Of a DNA stretch of 60,757 nt, positions 26,354-35,473 are shown in pieces. Numbering within the stretch: position 1 is the first letter of the stretch; the number at the start of each line of letters is the position of its first letter. The notes beneath the pieces were generated by a model. It had not been told where the DNA came from, did not search any database, and saw nothing but the letters and a program-made list of their open reading frames with translations. This stretch comes from Rhodobacteraceae bacterium MED-G08 (GTDB lineage Bacteria > Pseudomonadota > Alphaproteobacteria > Rhodobacterales > Rhodobacteraceae): NCBI GenBank assembly GCA_002457055.1, contig NTKT01000015.1, positions 1 to 60,757 of the forward strand, given 5' to 3'. Both the position numbers and the translations under genes were made by a program.

Positions 26354-27961
26354 TTATGCGTTTTTGTAAGTACCGATACGCGCTAATAGCATTTTGGTAG
26401 ACCCGTCTTTTGTAGCAGCACTTTTTTTGCCTGCAATAATTTGAGTAAGTTCTTCCGCCAAAACTTTACCTAACTCGACGCCCCATTGATCAAAGCTGTT
26501 AATTCCAAGAATTATTCCCTCAACAAACACACGATGTTCGTAGAGTGCTATAATTTTTCCAAGAGTTGATGGGTTAAGTTTAGAATAAACTAGTGTGGTC
26601 GAGGGTCGGTTTCCTGGAAATACTCGATGAGATGCAATAGCTTCAATTTCTTGCTTATTTTCCTCATTTTTGGCCATTCTTTCGATAACCTCCGGTAAAG
26701 AAAGCCCAAGCATTAATGCCTCCGACTGGGCAAGGCAATTCGCAACCAAAATATCATGATGTTCGACAAGATAGCCTTCATTTCCCATGGCACCTACCAA
26801 AAACTCGCATGGAACAATCCTGGTTCCCTGATGGATCAATTGAAAAAAAGCATGTTGCCCGTTTGTGCCAGGCTCGCCCCAGACAATCGGACCCGTGTCA
26901 TAATTTAATTTTTTACCCTCTATAGAAACATTTTTTCCATTACTTTCCATCTCTAATTGCTGCAAGTAGGCAGGTAATTTGGATAATCTTTGTTCGTAAG
27001 GCAAAACTGCTCTAGTGTGGTAACCACAAATCTGGTTATGCCAAATGCCTACTAAAGCAAGCATAATTGGCATATTTCTTTCGGCTGGAGCATCCATGAA
27101 ATGCTGGTCCATTTCAAAGGCTCCCTCAAGAAATTCGTCGAAGTTCTTTACCCCAATTGCGAGCATCAATGACAATCCAATAGGGCCCCAAATCGAGTAC
27201 CTTCCTCCAACCCAATCCGCAAAATCAAAAACACGCTCCTTTGGAATACCGAAGGCTTTGGTATTACTTACTGAATTTGAAACAGCAACAAACTGATTGG
27301 TGGGATTTGGAACTTCGCGTGACATCCAACTCAAAGCTGTGTGTGCGTTCGTCATAGTCTCAGTGGTTGTAAAAGTTTTTGACGCAACAATTATTAAAGT
27401 TGTTTTAGGATTAAGGTTTTTCAAAATGTCATGTATCTGAGCGCCGTCAACATTGGAAACAAAATGACATTTCGGTCCACTATGATAGGCGGCCAATGCT
27501 GACGTAGCCATAAGCGGACCTAGATCTGATCCACCGATGCCTATGTTAACAACATCAGTAATAGGGCCACCTAACCCATTAAATTCTCCTTCATGTATAC
27601 TTTTTGTAAATACCCGCATTTTTTTAATAGTTTCGAAAATTTTTGGCATCACATTTTCACCGTCAGAAAAGATCTTTGTCTCTGATTTATTCCGCAATGC
27701 CATATGAAGCACGGATCTATCTTCGGTTTTATTTATCTTGTCTCCAGAAAACATTGCATTCTTAAACTTTTCGACCTTTTGAAGTTCCACAAGTTTTAAA
27801 AGCTCTGCACGACATTCGTCATCAATTTGGGTTTTAGAATAATCAAAAAGGAGATCCCCTAAATCCACTGAAAAATCCATAGCTCGTTTCGGATCATCGA
27901 ATAGAGAAATTATTGACCTAGAACTTTTTTCTTTCCAAAGTCTTTCTAACTTCTTGAACAT
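26354..27961 (-). CDS. pgi: glucose-6-phosphate isomerase
   Basis: 535 residues interconverting glucose-6-phosphate and fructose-6-phosphate. Family signatures include VVNIGIGGSDLGPLMATSAL, ASKTFTTTETM and VWGEPGTNGQHAFFQLIHQG with the active-site Glu and His. It is the third gene of the minus-strand set zwf-pgl-pgi, 26 bases after pgl, so one transcript is likely. This channels fructose-6-phosphate back into glucose-6-phosphate oxidation. Confidence 0.96.
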   Translation of the reverse strand: MFKKLERLWKEKSSRSIISLFDDPKRAMDFSVDLGDLLFDYSKTQIDDECRAELLKLVELQKVEKFKNAMFSGDKINKTEDRSVLHMALRNKSETKIFSDGENVMPKIFETIKKMRVFTKSIHEGEFNGLGGPITDVVNIGIGGSDLGPLMATSALAAYHSGPKCHFVSNVDGAQIHDILKNLNPKTTLIIVASKTFTTTETMTNAHTALSWMSREVPNPTNQFVAVSNSVSNTKAFGIPKERVFDFADWVGGRYSIWGPIGLSLMLAIGVKNFDEFLEGAFEMDQHFMDAPAERNMPIMLALVGIWHNQICGYHTRAVLPYEQRLSKLPAYLQQLEMESNGKNVSIEGKKLNYDTGPIVWGEPGTNGQHAFFQLIHQGTRIVPCEFLVGAMGNEGYLVEHHDILVANCLAQSEALMLGLSLPEVIERMAKNEENKQEIEAIASHRVFPGNRPSTTLVYSKLNPSTLGKIIALYEHRVFVEGIILGINSFDQWGVELGKVLAEELTQIIAGKKSAATKDGSTKMLLARIGTYKNA

Positions 27962-27987
27962 TTCATTCTCTCAAATTATTCAGTTTT

Positions 27988-28662
27988 CTATTCGGCCCAA
28001 TGAACGACGGCGCCATCTAAAACGGCACTAACCGGTGCAGATAAAGGATCAAGAAACATTGCTTCATCAAGAACCCTCTTCTTATCTACACCAAAAAACA
28101 CCAAATGTTTTTCTTGCGAGGAATTTAGAACTCTCGCAGTCAAAGAGATTCGAGGTTCAGGTATCCCCGGAGCTGATACAGCAACCACGTTCGGAGCATC
28201 TTTACTTAAAGCAAGCCCCAAATTTTTTGATCCCGGGAAAAGTGATGCGGTGTGCATATCTTCCCCCATACCCAGAAGAGCGACTGACAACGGAAGAGTA
28301 GGCTCAATATCTTTATTAATACGCAAAATACCCTCTTCTGGACTTGCAAAATCAGCGTACATAGGGATAAATCTCGCTTTTTTTGCCTCATTCTTGAAAA
28401 GTGTCTTCATTATCAATCTGGTATTTGATCTTTCGTGAGAATGAGGAACCCATCTCTCGTCTCCCAGAATGACGTTCACCCTAGCCCAATCTAAGTAAAA
28501 TTCAGAAAGTTTTTCTAAAATAGGTCCAGGTGTTGTACCGCCTGGCACCGCAAATGTAATGGTTTCACGACCGTCTAACGCAGTAATTAAGGCACCCGAT
28601 ATTTTTGCTGCAACTTTCTGAATTAATTCTTCTCGTTCGTCATACTTTATTATCTTCTTCAT
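27988..28662 (-). CDS. pgl: 6-phosphogluconolactonase
   Basis: Hydrolyses 6-phosphogluconolactone to 6-phosphogluconate. Its segments TFAVPGGTTPGPILEKLS, VNVILGDERWVPHSHERSN and VALLGMGEDMHTASLFPGS mark the DevB/SOL branch of the sugar isomerase fold. The ATG at 28662 overlaps the zwf stop in an ATGA junction, the usual sign of translational coupling, and is preferred over an in-frame codon at 28677. About 224 residues. Confidence 0.94.
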   Translation of the reverse strand: MKKIIKYDEREELIQKVAAKISGALITALDGRETITFAVPGGTTPGPILEKLSEFYLDWARVNVILGDERWVPHSHERSNTRLIMKTLFKNEAKKARFIPMYADFASPEEGILRINKDIEPTLPLSVALLGMGEDMHTASLFPGSKNLGLALSKDAPNVVAVSAPGIPEPRISLTARVLNSSQEKHLVFFGVDKKRVLDEAMFLDPLSAPVSAVLDGAVVHWAE

Positions 28663-30107
28663 GATATTTCGCGCCATTTTCTTCCATCTTTATGCATGAG
28701 CATCATAGAGTCTTCAGGGCCAGAGCTTCCAGCATCGTAAGAGATTGGCGAAGTACCTTTACTTACCCATTGATTAATCACCGGGTCTGTCCAAGACCAT
28801 GCTGCCTCAACCTCATCGCCTCGCATAAATAGCGTTTGGTTACCTCGGATAACATCCATAATAAGCCTTTCGTATGCATCTGGAACTGCACCAATCTCAG
28901 GACCTAGAGCCTCGGCGAAAGTCATATCCAAAGGAACATCAATCAGTCGCATACCACCAGGTCCCGGCTCTTTTATAGTGAGATCCATTGTCATCCCTTC
29001 ATCGGGTTGCAACCTGATAACGAGTGCATTTCTATGACTTCCCGCATCTGGGCCAAAAATTGAATGGGGTGTTTCTTTGAAAACTACTGCTATTTCAGAA
29101 CATCTTGCTTTTAATTTTTTACCAGTTCTTAGATAAAAAGGAGTACCAGCCCAACGCCAATTGCTGATTTGAACTTTAAGTGCAATAAAACTTTCTGTTT
29201 TTGAACGAGGGTTTTCTACAGCCTCAAGATAACCCTTTTCTGTGCCCACAGCACTATATTGCCCACGAACAATATCTTTTGAATTAATTGGATCTAAAGC
29301 ACGTATAACTTTCAACTTTTCATCGCGCACTGCATCTGGTGAAAACTTAGCTGGTGGCTCCATCGCAATTAAACAAAGCAGTTGCATAAGATGGTTTTGT
29401 ACCATATCCCGCATGGCACCAGCTTGGTCATAATAACTACCACGCCCCTCTACCCCTACTGACTCAGCAACAGTGACTTGAATATGATCGATGTACTGAG
29501 AATTCCACAGCGGTTCAAATAACATATTTCCAAAACGAACAGCCATCAGGTTTTGAACCGTTTCTTTGCCTAGGTAGTGATCAATTCTGTATATTTGCTC
29601 CTCGCTAAAATGTTCTTTTAGCACTGCATTTAAAGCACGAGCTGAGTTTAAATCTCTGCCAAAGGGTTTTTCCAATACTATTCGTGAAGTTTTGGATGAA
29701 ATTGAATATTGGTGCAACTTTTCAGCTAAAGGACCAAACAAGGACGGCGATACTGAAAAATAAAAAGCTTGTATTGCATCTTTTCGAACTATTTCTGCTA
29801 AATCTGACCAGCCAAGGTCACCTTGAGCATCTATTTGTACATATTGGATTTGTTTGATAAAACTTTTCAATTCACCTGACGCCGACAGCTCTGGCTCAAA
29901 CTCTTGTAGTGCGGCAATAACTAAATCTTGGTAGCCACTAGTGTCAAATTCTGATCTTGCAACCCCTATAACATGCGCATTATCTGGCATCTGACCCGCA
30001 ACAAACCTTCGAAAAAGACTTGGCAAAATTTTTCTTCTGGCAAGGTCACCAGTTCCACCAAAAACCACAAGATCGAAGGCTTTAACTGGGATCACACGTG
30101 AGACCAT
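28659..30107 (-). CDS. zwf: glucose-6-phosphate 1-dehydrogenase
   Basis: 482 residues oxidising glucose-6-phosphate with NAD(P)+. The nucleotide-binding motif is VVFGGTGDLARRKILPSLF near the N terminus and the active-site block is RIDHYLGKETVQNLMAVRF. AGGAG precedes the ATG. It leads the zwf-pgl-pgi set; edd, often with these genes in relatives, is absent here. A LacI-type palindrome lies about 82 bases upstream and may be its operator. Confidence 0.96.
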   Translation of the reverse strand: MVSRVIPVKAFDLVVFGGTGDLARRKILPSLFRRFVAGQMPDNAHVIGVARSEFDTSGYQDLVIAALQEFEPELSASGELKSFIKQIQYVQIDAQGDLGWSDLAEIVRKDAIQAFYFSVSPSLFGPLAEKLHQYSISSKTSRIVLEKPFGRDLNSARALNAVLKEHFSEEQIYRIDHYLGKETVQNLMAVRFGNMLFEPLWNSQYIDHIQVTVAESVGVEGRGSYYDQAGAMRDMVQNHLMQLLCLIAMEPPAKFSPDAVRDEKLKVIRALDPINSKDIVRGQYSAVGTEKGYLEAVENPRSKTESFIALKVQISNWRWAGTPFYLRTGKKLKARCSEIAVVFKETPHSIFGPDAGSHRNALVIRLQPDEGMTMDLTIKEPGPGGMRLIDVPLDMTFAEALGPEIGAVPDAYERLIMDVIRGNQTLFMRGDEVEAAWSWTDPVINQWVSKGTSPISYDAGSSGPEDSMMLMHKDGRKWREIS

Positions 30108-30188
30108 TTTTTACTCCTAAAAACAATACCCGACTGTATAGTAAACCACTCGAGCTCAAATAACACCCCATATACAGGCAATGCTCAT

Positions 30189-30200
30189 GTTAGCGCTAAC
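30189..30200. promoter_or_regulatory. LacI-family operator-like palindrome upstream of zwf
   Basis: GTTAGCGCTAAC is a perfect 12-bp palindrome with the CG-centred core typical of LacI-family repressor sites. It lies between zwf (minus) and tyrS (plus), about 82 bases from the zwf start. A similar core (TAGCGCTA) lies before fba at 34052. No LacI-family regulator is encoded in the window. Confidence 0.6.
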
Positions 30201-30305
30201 TATTAACGATTTATTACTGAAAAGGTAATTTGTCCATAGGAACTCTTTACAATTAAAAATAAAGGATTTTTTAGTAAAAAAAGAACATATTTTACGTAAG
30301 TATCT

Positions 30306-30333
30306 TTTACTCGGTCTGCTACCTAGTTATAAA
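30306..30333 (+). promoter_or_regulatory. candidate promoter for tyrS
   Basis: TTTACT (30306-30311) and TATAAA (30328-30333) are spaced by 16 bases and would start transcription near 30340, about 20 bases before the tyrS ATG. The rest of the 254-base gap between zwf and tyrS holds the LacI-type palindrome and AT-rich DNA. Confidence 0.45.
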
Positions 30334-30361
30334 GCAGTGAAATTTAAAGATAGGATTATTA

Positions 30362-31615
30362 ATGGTTTTCCGACCTAAGTCAGATTTTCTAAACATTATG
30401 ATATCTCGTGGTTTTATTTCTGATTGCACCGACTATGAGGGGTTAGATCATCTTTTGAATTCGCAAATTTGTCCAGGCTATATAGGATTTGACGCCACAG
30501 CAAAATCTCTACACGTCGGCAGCTTAATGCAAATTATGATGCTTCGTTGGCTGCAAAAAACCGGAGGAAAACCAATTACATTGATGGGTGGCGGTACAAC
30601 AAAGGTTGGAGATCCAAGCTTTAGGGCGGATGAAAGACCGTTGTTAAGCGATTCACAGATAGAGGAAAATATTTCAGGAATAAAAGGAATTTTTTCAAAT
30701 TATCTTAATTTTGGAGAGAAGAATTCTGATGCATTAATGGTAAACAACTCGGAATGGCTCGATGATCTGAATTATATTCAGTTCCTTCGTGAAATCGGTG
30801 GCCATTTTTCTGTAAATCGCATGCTTTCATTCGAAAGTGTCAAATCAAGATTAGATCGAGAACAATCTTTATCATTTCTAGAGTTCAACTATATGATCTT
30901 ACAGGCATATGATTTTTACGAATTAAACCAGCGATATGGATGTATACTGCAAATGGGTGGTTCCGATCAGATGGGAAACATAATAAACGGTATGGAATTG
31001 TCACGCCGTAAAGCAAACTCAAAAGTATTTGGTTTAACTTCTCCCTTACTTACAACTTCAGACGGCAAAAAAATGGGTAAATCTCAAAACGGAGCAGTCT
31101 GGCTAAATAAAGAAATGCTATCACCCTTTGATTTTTGGCAATTTTGGCGAAACACTGCTGATGCAGATGTTGGAAAGTTCCTTAAACTTTACACGGAAAT
31201 TGACCTGATCGAATGTGAAAAATTAGGATCTCTGAAAGGCTCCGAAATTAATGAAGCAAAGTCTATTCTAGCAAACCAAGTAACCAAGTTATGCCACGGT
31301 GAAAAAGTGGCATCAGATGTAGAAAAAACTGCAAAAGAAGTTTTTGAGAAAGGTGGCGTTGGAAGCGATCTTCCATCATACTTCGTTTCGAAGAATGAAG
31401 TTGAAACTGGTTTGTCTGTGGCCCAATTATTGATGAAAACAGGACTGACTAAATCAGGAAAGGAAGCCAAACGCTTGATTTCAGAAAATGGAGCTCGTCT
31501 TAATGGAGTTTTAATCAGCGATACAAATCAGATTCTAAGTGTTCATGACTTTAATGAACCTTTAAAAATTAGTGCGGGCAAGAAAAGGCATGCTATTGTA
31601 ACTCTTCAAAAATAA
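30362..31615 (+). CDS. tyrS: tyrosyl-tRNA synthetase
   Basis: Class I synthetase of 417 residues. The HIGH box appears as HVGS in [16 protein letters not shown], and the KMSKS loop as KKMGKS. The C-terminal S4 RNA-binding domain is seen in [20 protein letters not shown]. It stands alone on the plus strand between zwf and the convergent cyclophilin genes. Confidence 0.96.
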   Translation: MVFRPKSDFLNIMISRGFISDCTDYEGLDHLLNSQICPGYIGFDATAKSLHVGSLMQIMMLRWLQKTGGKPITLMGGGTTKVGDPSFRADERPLLSDSQIEENISGIKGIFSNYLNFGEKNSDALMVNNSEWLDDLNYIQFLREIGGHFSVNRMLSFESVKSRLDREQSLSFLEFNYMILQAYDFYELNQRYGCILQMGGSDQMGNIINGMELSRRKANSKVFGLTSPLLTTSDGKKMGKSQNGAVWLNKEMLSPFDFWQFWRNTADADVGKFLKLYTEIDLIECEKLGSLKGSEINEAKSILANQVTKLCHGEKVASDVEKTAKEVFEKGGVGSDLPSYFVSKNEVETGLSVAQLLMKTGLTKSGKEAKRLISENGARLNGVLISDTNQILSVHDFNEPLKISAGKKRHAIVTLQK

Positions 31616-31636
31616 TAGAACATGTAAGCCTGGAAT

Positions 31637-32197
31637 TTATTGAACCATAGACGAAACTTTTGCCATAAAATCCGGAGCTCCTAAAACCGCTCCATTTGAC
31701 CCTAGACCTAACTTAATGGTGTCAACGATTTCCATTCCCTCTACGACTTTACCCACTACTGTATATTGACCATTCAAAAAGTAACCTTCTTTGAACATTA
31801 TGAAAAACTGGCTATTGGCGCTGTTTGGGTTTTGAGCTCTAGCCATACCAACTATACCTCTATCGAACGGTATATTCGAAAATTCTGCAGGCAAATCTGG
31901 CAGTTCTGATCCACCGCGCCCTGCCATAGCGATATTGTCTCCAACTTTACCGAATTGAACATCACCAGTTTGAGCCATAAAGCCTTCAATCACCCGGTGA
32001 AAAACTATACCATCATAGCTTCCATTAGATGCTAGGGTCAAAATTCTTTCGACATGCTGTGGTGCTACATCTTCAAAGAGGTCTACTACTACAGTACCGT
32101 TTGCTCCCTCACCCTTTATTGAAATTTCGAGTTTAGCCGCGTTGATGCTTATGGTCGAAAACATAAAAATAAAAAAAGACAGTAACAATCTATGCAT
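31637..32197 (-). CDS. periplasmic cyclophilin-type peptidyl-prolyl isomerase
   Basis: 186 residues. An N-terminal signal peptide (RLLLSFFIFMFSTISINA) precedes a compact bacterial cyclophilin with IVFHRVIEGFMAQTGD, NSQFFIMF and YTVVGKVVEGMEIVDTI. It catalyses cis-trans isomerisation of prolyl bonds in the periplasm. It overlaps its paralogue upstream by eight bases and so is coupled to it. Sequence likeness shows a tandem duplication, with this copy gaining a signal peptide. Confidence 0.93.
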   Translation of the reverse strand: MHRLLLSFFIFMFSTISINAAKLEISIKGEGANGTVVVDLFEDVAPQHVERILTLASNGSYDGIVFHRVIEGFMAQTGDVQFGKVGDNIAMAGRGGSELPDLPAEFSNIPFDRGIVGMARAQNPNSANSQFFIMFKEGYFLNGQYTVVGKVVEGMEIVDTIKLGLGSNGAVLGAPDFMAKVSSMVQ

Positions 32198-32696
32198 CGG
32201 CAGCCACCACGACCGATATCATTTTATCTGGAGATGCCGGTGGCTCGCCTTTTTCAAGTGCGTCAACGAACTCCATTCCTGATATAACCCGCCCATAAAC
32301 CGTATATTGCCGATTTAAAAAGTGATTATCGTTAAAATTTATAAAAAATTGACTATTTGCACTATCTGGGTTCGCACTTCTAGCTGCTCCAAGAGTGCCT
32401 CTATCATGGGGAATGCCTGAAAATTCTGCTGTTACATCCGGAAACTCTGAACCCCCACGGCCTGCCATTCTTATATCAAAATTTGACTCCATGTTGCCAT
32501 ATTGCACATCTCCAGTTTGCGCCATAAAACCTTCGATGACTCTATGGAAACAAACATTATCGTAAAGTCCTGACCTCACAAGGGTCTTCATTCTTTCACA
32601 GTGAAGTGGTGCAATATCTGGCAGCAGTTCTATCAGAACGGTACCACCTTTTACTTCCATAATAATTGTGTTTTCTGGGTCTTTTATATTGTCCAT
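32190..32696 (-). CDS. ppiB: cytoplasmic cyclophilin-type peptidyl-prolyl isomerase
   Basis: 168 residues without a signal peptide. The cyclophilin motifs are NVCFHRVIEGFMAQTGDVQY, GRGGSEFPDVTAEFSG and NSQFFINFND. It is the cytoplasmic member of the tandem pair. AGGAG stands before the ATG. It is divergent from pgk, a pairing I recall from other Rhodobacterales. Confidence 0.93.
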   Translation of the reverse strand: MDNIKDPENTIIMEVKGGTVLIELLPDIAPLHCERMKTLVRSGLYDNVCFHRVIEGFMAQTGDVQYGNMESNFDIRMAGRGGSEFPDVTAEFSGIPHDRGTLGAARSANPDSANSQFFINFNDNHFLNRQYTVYGRVISGMEFVDALEKGEPPASPDKMISVVVAADA

Positions 32697-32732
32697 TTAC
32701 GGCTCCTGTTAATTGTAGCTACGATACCTATG

Positions 32733-32782
32733 ATGAAATTATTTCATTAACAAGATATCGTATTGAATAATTGCTAATTATT
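32733..32782. promoter_or_regulatory. two palindromes in the ppiB-pgk divergent promoter region
   Basis: ATGAAAT-T-ATTTCAT (32733-32747) is a perfect 15-base palindrome, and AATAATT-GCT-AATTATT (32766-32782) is a second perfect inverted repeat 18 bases later. Neither is followed by a T-run, so they look like protein-binding sites rather than terminators. A TTGAAT at 32763 followed by GCATAA 17 bases on could be a pgk promoter overlapping the second palindrome. Confidence 0.4.
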
Positions 32783-32822
32783 GAGGCATAAGAGCCCAAG
32801 TTTGAATTGAGGGGGAATATCA

Positions 32823-34010
32823 GTGGGCTGGAAAACGCTGGATCAAATGGAATTAGAAGGCAAAAGGGTTCTGACCCGAGTAGATTTAAACGTCCCGATC
32901 AAAGACGAAAAAATTTCAGACGATACGCGAATAAAAAAAATTATTCCAACCTTATCTCACATAATTAAAAGAGGCGGGCTTCCGATATTAGTTGCTCACC
33001 TTGGCCGACCGAATGGTAAGAGAAATCCACACTTAAGTTTTGCAAAAATTTTTGCTGACATAGAAAAATTAATCGGTTTGCCTTTAATATTTGCTGCCGA
33101 CTGCATTGGAACTGCGGCCGAACTGGCTGTCAAATCACAGAAAACTGGTGGAGTTGTTCTACTTGAAAATACCCGTTTTCATGCAGGTGAAGAGAAAAAC
33201 TCTATCTCATTTGCAAAATCATTGGCAAAACTGGCTGACATTTACTGCAACGATGCTTTCTCTTGCGCCCACCGAGCGCATGCATCCACCGAGGCGATTG
33301 CTCATTTGCTCCCAAATTGCTCTGGCAAGTTGATGGAACAAGAGCTACTATCTCTGGAATCTGCACTTACCAAGCCGGAAAGACCTTTAACAGCGATTGT
33401 GGGCGGTTCAAAGGTATCTACCAAGCTAGACTTACTCAACAATCTTATCCAAAAAGTGAATACACTGATACTGGGCGGTGGCATGGCAAACACTTTTTTA
33501 GCGGCTAAAGGGTTTTCAATTGGAGCTTCTTTAGCAGAACACAAAATGAAGAATAATGCTTGCATGATATTAGATACTGCCCAGAAAGCTGGATGTAAAA
33601 TTTTACTGCCCTCAGATGTGGTAGTCGCAAAACAGTTAAATAGCGATGTTGAAAACTTTGTTGTTCCAGTAACCGATTGCCCGAGTAAGTTAATGATCTT
33701 AGATATTGGGCCTAAAACGCTAGAAAATGCTAAAGGAATTCTAGTAAACTCCAAAACCGTAATTTGGAACGGTCCACTCGGGGCGTTTGAAATAAAGCCT
33801 TTTGACCAGGCGACAAATATTCTAGCTAATTTTGTTTCAAACTTAAGTTACAATGAAAAGCTAATTTCTGTTGCTGGTGGTGGAGACACATTAGCGGCGT
33901 TAAGTAACGCTGAAGCCTCTGATGGATTTAGCTATCTGTCTACTGCTGGTGGCGCATTTTTGGAATGGATGGAAGGTAAAAAACTTCCTGGAATTGCAGC
34001 ACTAGAATGA
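32823..34010 (+). CDS. pgk: phosphoglycerate kinase
   Basis: 395 residues, substrate-level phosphorylation of glycolysis. It opens with GTG at 32823 after a GAGGGGG ribosome binding site and reads GKRVLTRVDLNVPI, then LVAHLGRPNG, GGSKVSTKLDLL and the nucleotide-binding SVAGGGDTLAAL. Downstream, fba follows after a 118-base gap that carries a LacI-type core, so the two may be regulated separately. The glyceraldehyde-3-phosphate dehydrogenase gene is not in the window. Confidence 0.96.
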   Translation: MGWKTLDQMELEGKRVLTRVDLNVPIKDEKISDDTRIKKIIPTLSHIIKRGGLPILVAHLGRPNGKRNPHLSFAKIFADIEKLIGLPLIFAADCIGTAAELAVKSQKTGGVVLLENTRFHAGEEKNSISFAKSLAKLADIYCNDAFSCAHRAHASTEAIAHLLPNCSGKLMEQELLSLESALTKPERPLTAIVGGSKVSTKLDLLNNLIQKVNTLILGGGMANTFLAAKGFSIGASLAEHKMKNNACMILDTAQKAGCKILLPSDVVVAKQLNSDVENFVVPVTDCPSKLMILDIGPKTLENAKGILVNSKTVIWNGPLGAFEIKPFDQATNILANFVSNLSYNEKLISVAGGGDTLAALSNAEASDGFSYLSTAGGAFLEWMEGKKLPGIAALE

Positions 34011-34048
34011 GAAAAATAATGGATAATTGGTTTTAAATAAATTTTAAT

Positions 34049-34062
34049 TTATAGCGCTAACA
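34049..34062. promoter_or_regulatory. LacI-type operator core upstream of fba
   Basis: The eight-base palindrome TAGCGCTA (34052-34059) lies in the pgk-fba gap with flanks that extend one side to TAGCGCTAACA. It matches the right half of the zwf-upstream palindrome exactly. This suggests that one repressor could act at both loci. Confidence 0.45.
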
Positions 34063-34128
34063 GGATTGAATCATTTTCCGAGACTTCTAAGCTATTGTCC
34101 ATCTTATGGTTTAAAAGGTTCAAATAAA

Positions 34129-35016
34129 TTGAATAATGCACAATTGTTAAAAATATCAGCTGGTCAAGGGTTTATTGCAGCCCTTGACCAAAGCGGCGGA
34201 TCTACGCCAAAAGCCCTAAAACTCTACGGCATAGAGGAATCAGAGTATGATAATTCCGAAGATATGTATGATTTAATTCATGAAATGCGCACACGAATTA
34301 TAAAGTCAAATGCATTCGCTAGCCACAGGATTTTAGGAGCAATACTTTTTGAAAATACAATACAAAAGAAAATAGATAAAATACCATCTGCAATTTATCT
34401 CTGGGAAAAATTGAAAGTCGTGCCGTTTCTTAAAATCGATAAGGGCCTACTTTCAATAGACAACCAAGTGCAACTACTAAAGCCAATTGATGACCTTGAA
34501 GCTTCTTTGAAAATGGCAAAAGAAAACAAAGTGTTTGGTACAAAAATGCGCTCTGTAATAAATGGCGCAAATGAAACTGGCATCAAAGATATCGTAGATC
34601 AGCAATTTGATATAGCTTCAGAAATACTATCATATGGGCTTGTACCAATAATCGAACCAGAGGTGAGCATCACAATTTCTGACAAAAAAGTAGCTGAAGA
34701 TCTGCTGTATGACAGCCTTAGGAGCAGGCTCGATCGAATTGGGACGAACAAACAAGTAATTCTTAAGCTGAGCCTCCCTGATCAAGACAATTTATACGAA
34801 CCACTAACAAAACATCCCAACATATTGCGAATAGTCGCTTTAAGTGGTGGCTTCAAAAAGAACGAAGCCGTTGACAAGCTAATCCGAAATAAAAAAATTA
34901 TCGCAAGTTTCTCAAGAGCTTTGGCGGAAGGCTTAAAAAGAAACGACCCGAAAGAAGAGTTTGATAAACAATTAGAGCAAACTATCCAAAGTATTTACGA
35001 AGCATCTCTGACTTAA
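34129..35016 (+). CDS. fba: fructose-bisphosphate aldolase, class I
   Basis: About 295 residues of the bacterial class I (Schiff-base) aldolase type. Signatures are GFIAALDQSGGSTPKALKLY near the start, the KVVPFLKIDKGL strand, and EPEVSITISDKKVAEDLL with the likely lysine region downstream. I choose the TTG at 34129 with AAAGG nine bases upstream, since it gives the family N terminus; the open frame back to 34066 adds 21 residues with no counterpart. It cleaves fructose-1,6-bisphosphate or works in gluconeogenesis. Confidence 0.9.
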   Translation: MNNAQLLKISAGQGFIAALDQSGGSTPKALKLYGIEESEYDNSEDMYDLIHEMRTRIIKSNAFASHRILGAILFENTIQKKIDKIPSAIYLWEKLKVVPFLKIDKGLLSIDNQVQLLKPIDDLEASLKMAKENKVFGTKMRSVINGANETGIKDIVDQQFDIASEILSYGLVPIIEPEVSITISDKKVAEDLLYDSLRSRLDRIGTNKQVILKLSLPDQDNLYEPLTKHPNILRIVALSGGFKKNEAVDKLIRNKKIIASFSRALAEGLKRNDPKEEFDKQLEQTIQSIYEASLT

Positions 35017-35086
35017 GTTAAAAAAGGGGATTCACTTTTGATTAATTCTGTGCCATCCTTTGACCAAAAAGATACATTGAGGCAAA

Positions 35087-35389
35087 ATGGCAGAACAAAG
35101 ATCAAGCACACCTTGGGTCATTATTTGTGTTTTCACAATTTCTCTTTCATTGGGACTTTATTTTACCTTTGCAGCCGTGCAAGGCGATTTTGGTATCCTT
35201 CGTCGAGCTGAAATAAATCACGATATACAAAAATTACAGGCAGAATTAACGAGTTTGAATGTCGAAATAGCAGATTTAAAAAACCTGACGCGGCGTCTTT
35301 CCGATCATTACTTGGATCTAGAACTTTTGGACCAACAGGCCAGAGATATTCTCGGATACGTTAGATCAGACGAACTTGTAATCCAGTAG
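35087..35389 (+). CDS. ftsB: septum formation protein of the FtsB/DivIC family
   Basis: 100-residue bitopic protein: a short cytoplasmic start, one membrane helix (about residues 10-30, WVIICVFTISLSLGLYFTF), a coiled coil (INHDIQKLQAELTSLNVEIA) and a short C-terminal tail (RDILGYVRSDELVI). FtsB links FtsL and FtsQ in the divisome. It lies between fba and the pyruvate dehydrogenase operon, which is its usual place in Alphaproteobacteria. Confidence 0.88.
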   Translation: MAEQRSSTPWVIICVFTISLSLGLYFTFAAVQGDFGILRRAEINHDIQKLQAELTSLNVEIADLKNLTRRLSDHYLDLELLDQQARDILGYVRSDELVIQ

Positions 35390-35443
35390 CAACATTACCA
35401 TTTGAAATTGCATAAAAGTCATAGCTGATATGCTTTTGATTTT

Positions 35444-35471
35444 TTGCACTCGCACTTTGCAAAAATATATG
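35444..35471 (+). promoter_or_regulatory. candidate promoter of the pdhABC operon
   Basis: TTGCAC (35444-35449) and TATATG (35466-35471) are 16 bases apart, each matching consensus at four of six positions. The predicted start near 35478 falls inside the long palindrome at 35474-35501, as expected for a repressor-controlled promoter. Confidence 0.45.
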
Positions 35472-35473
35472 TA

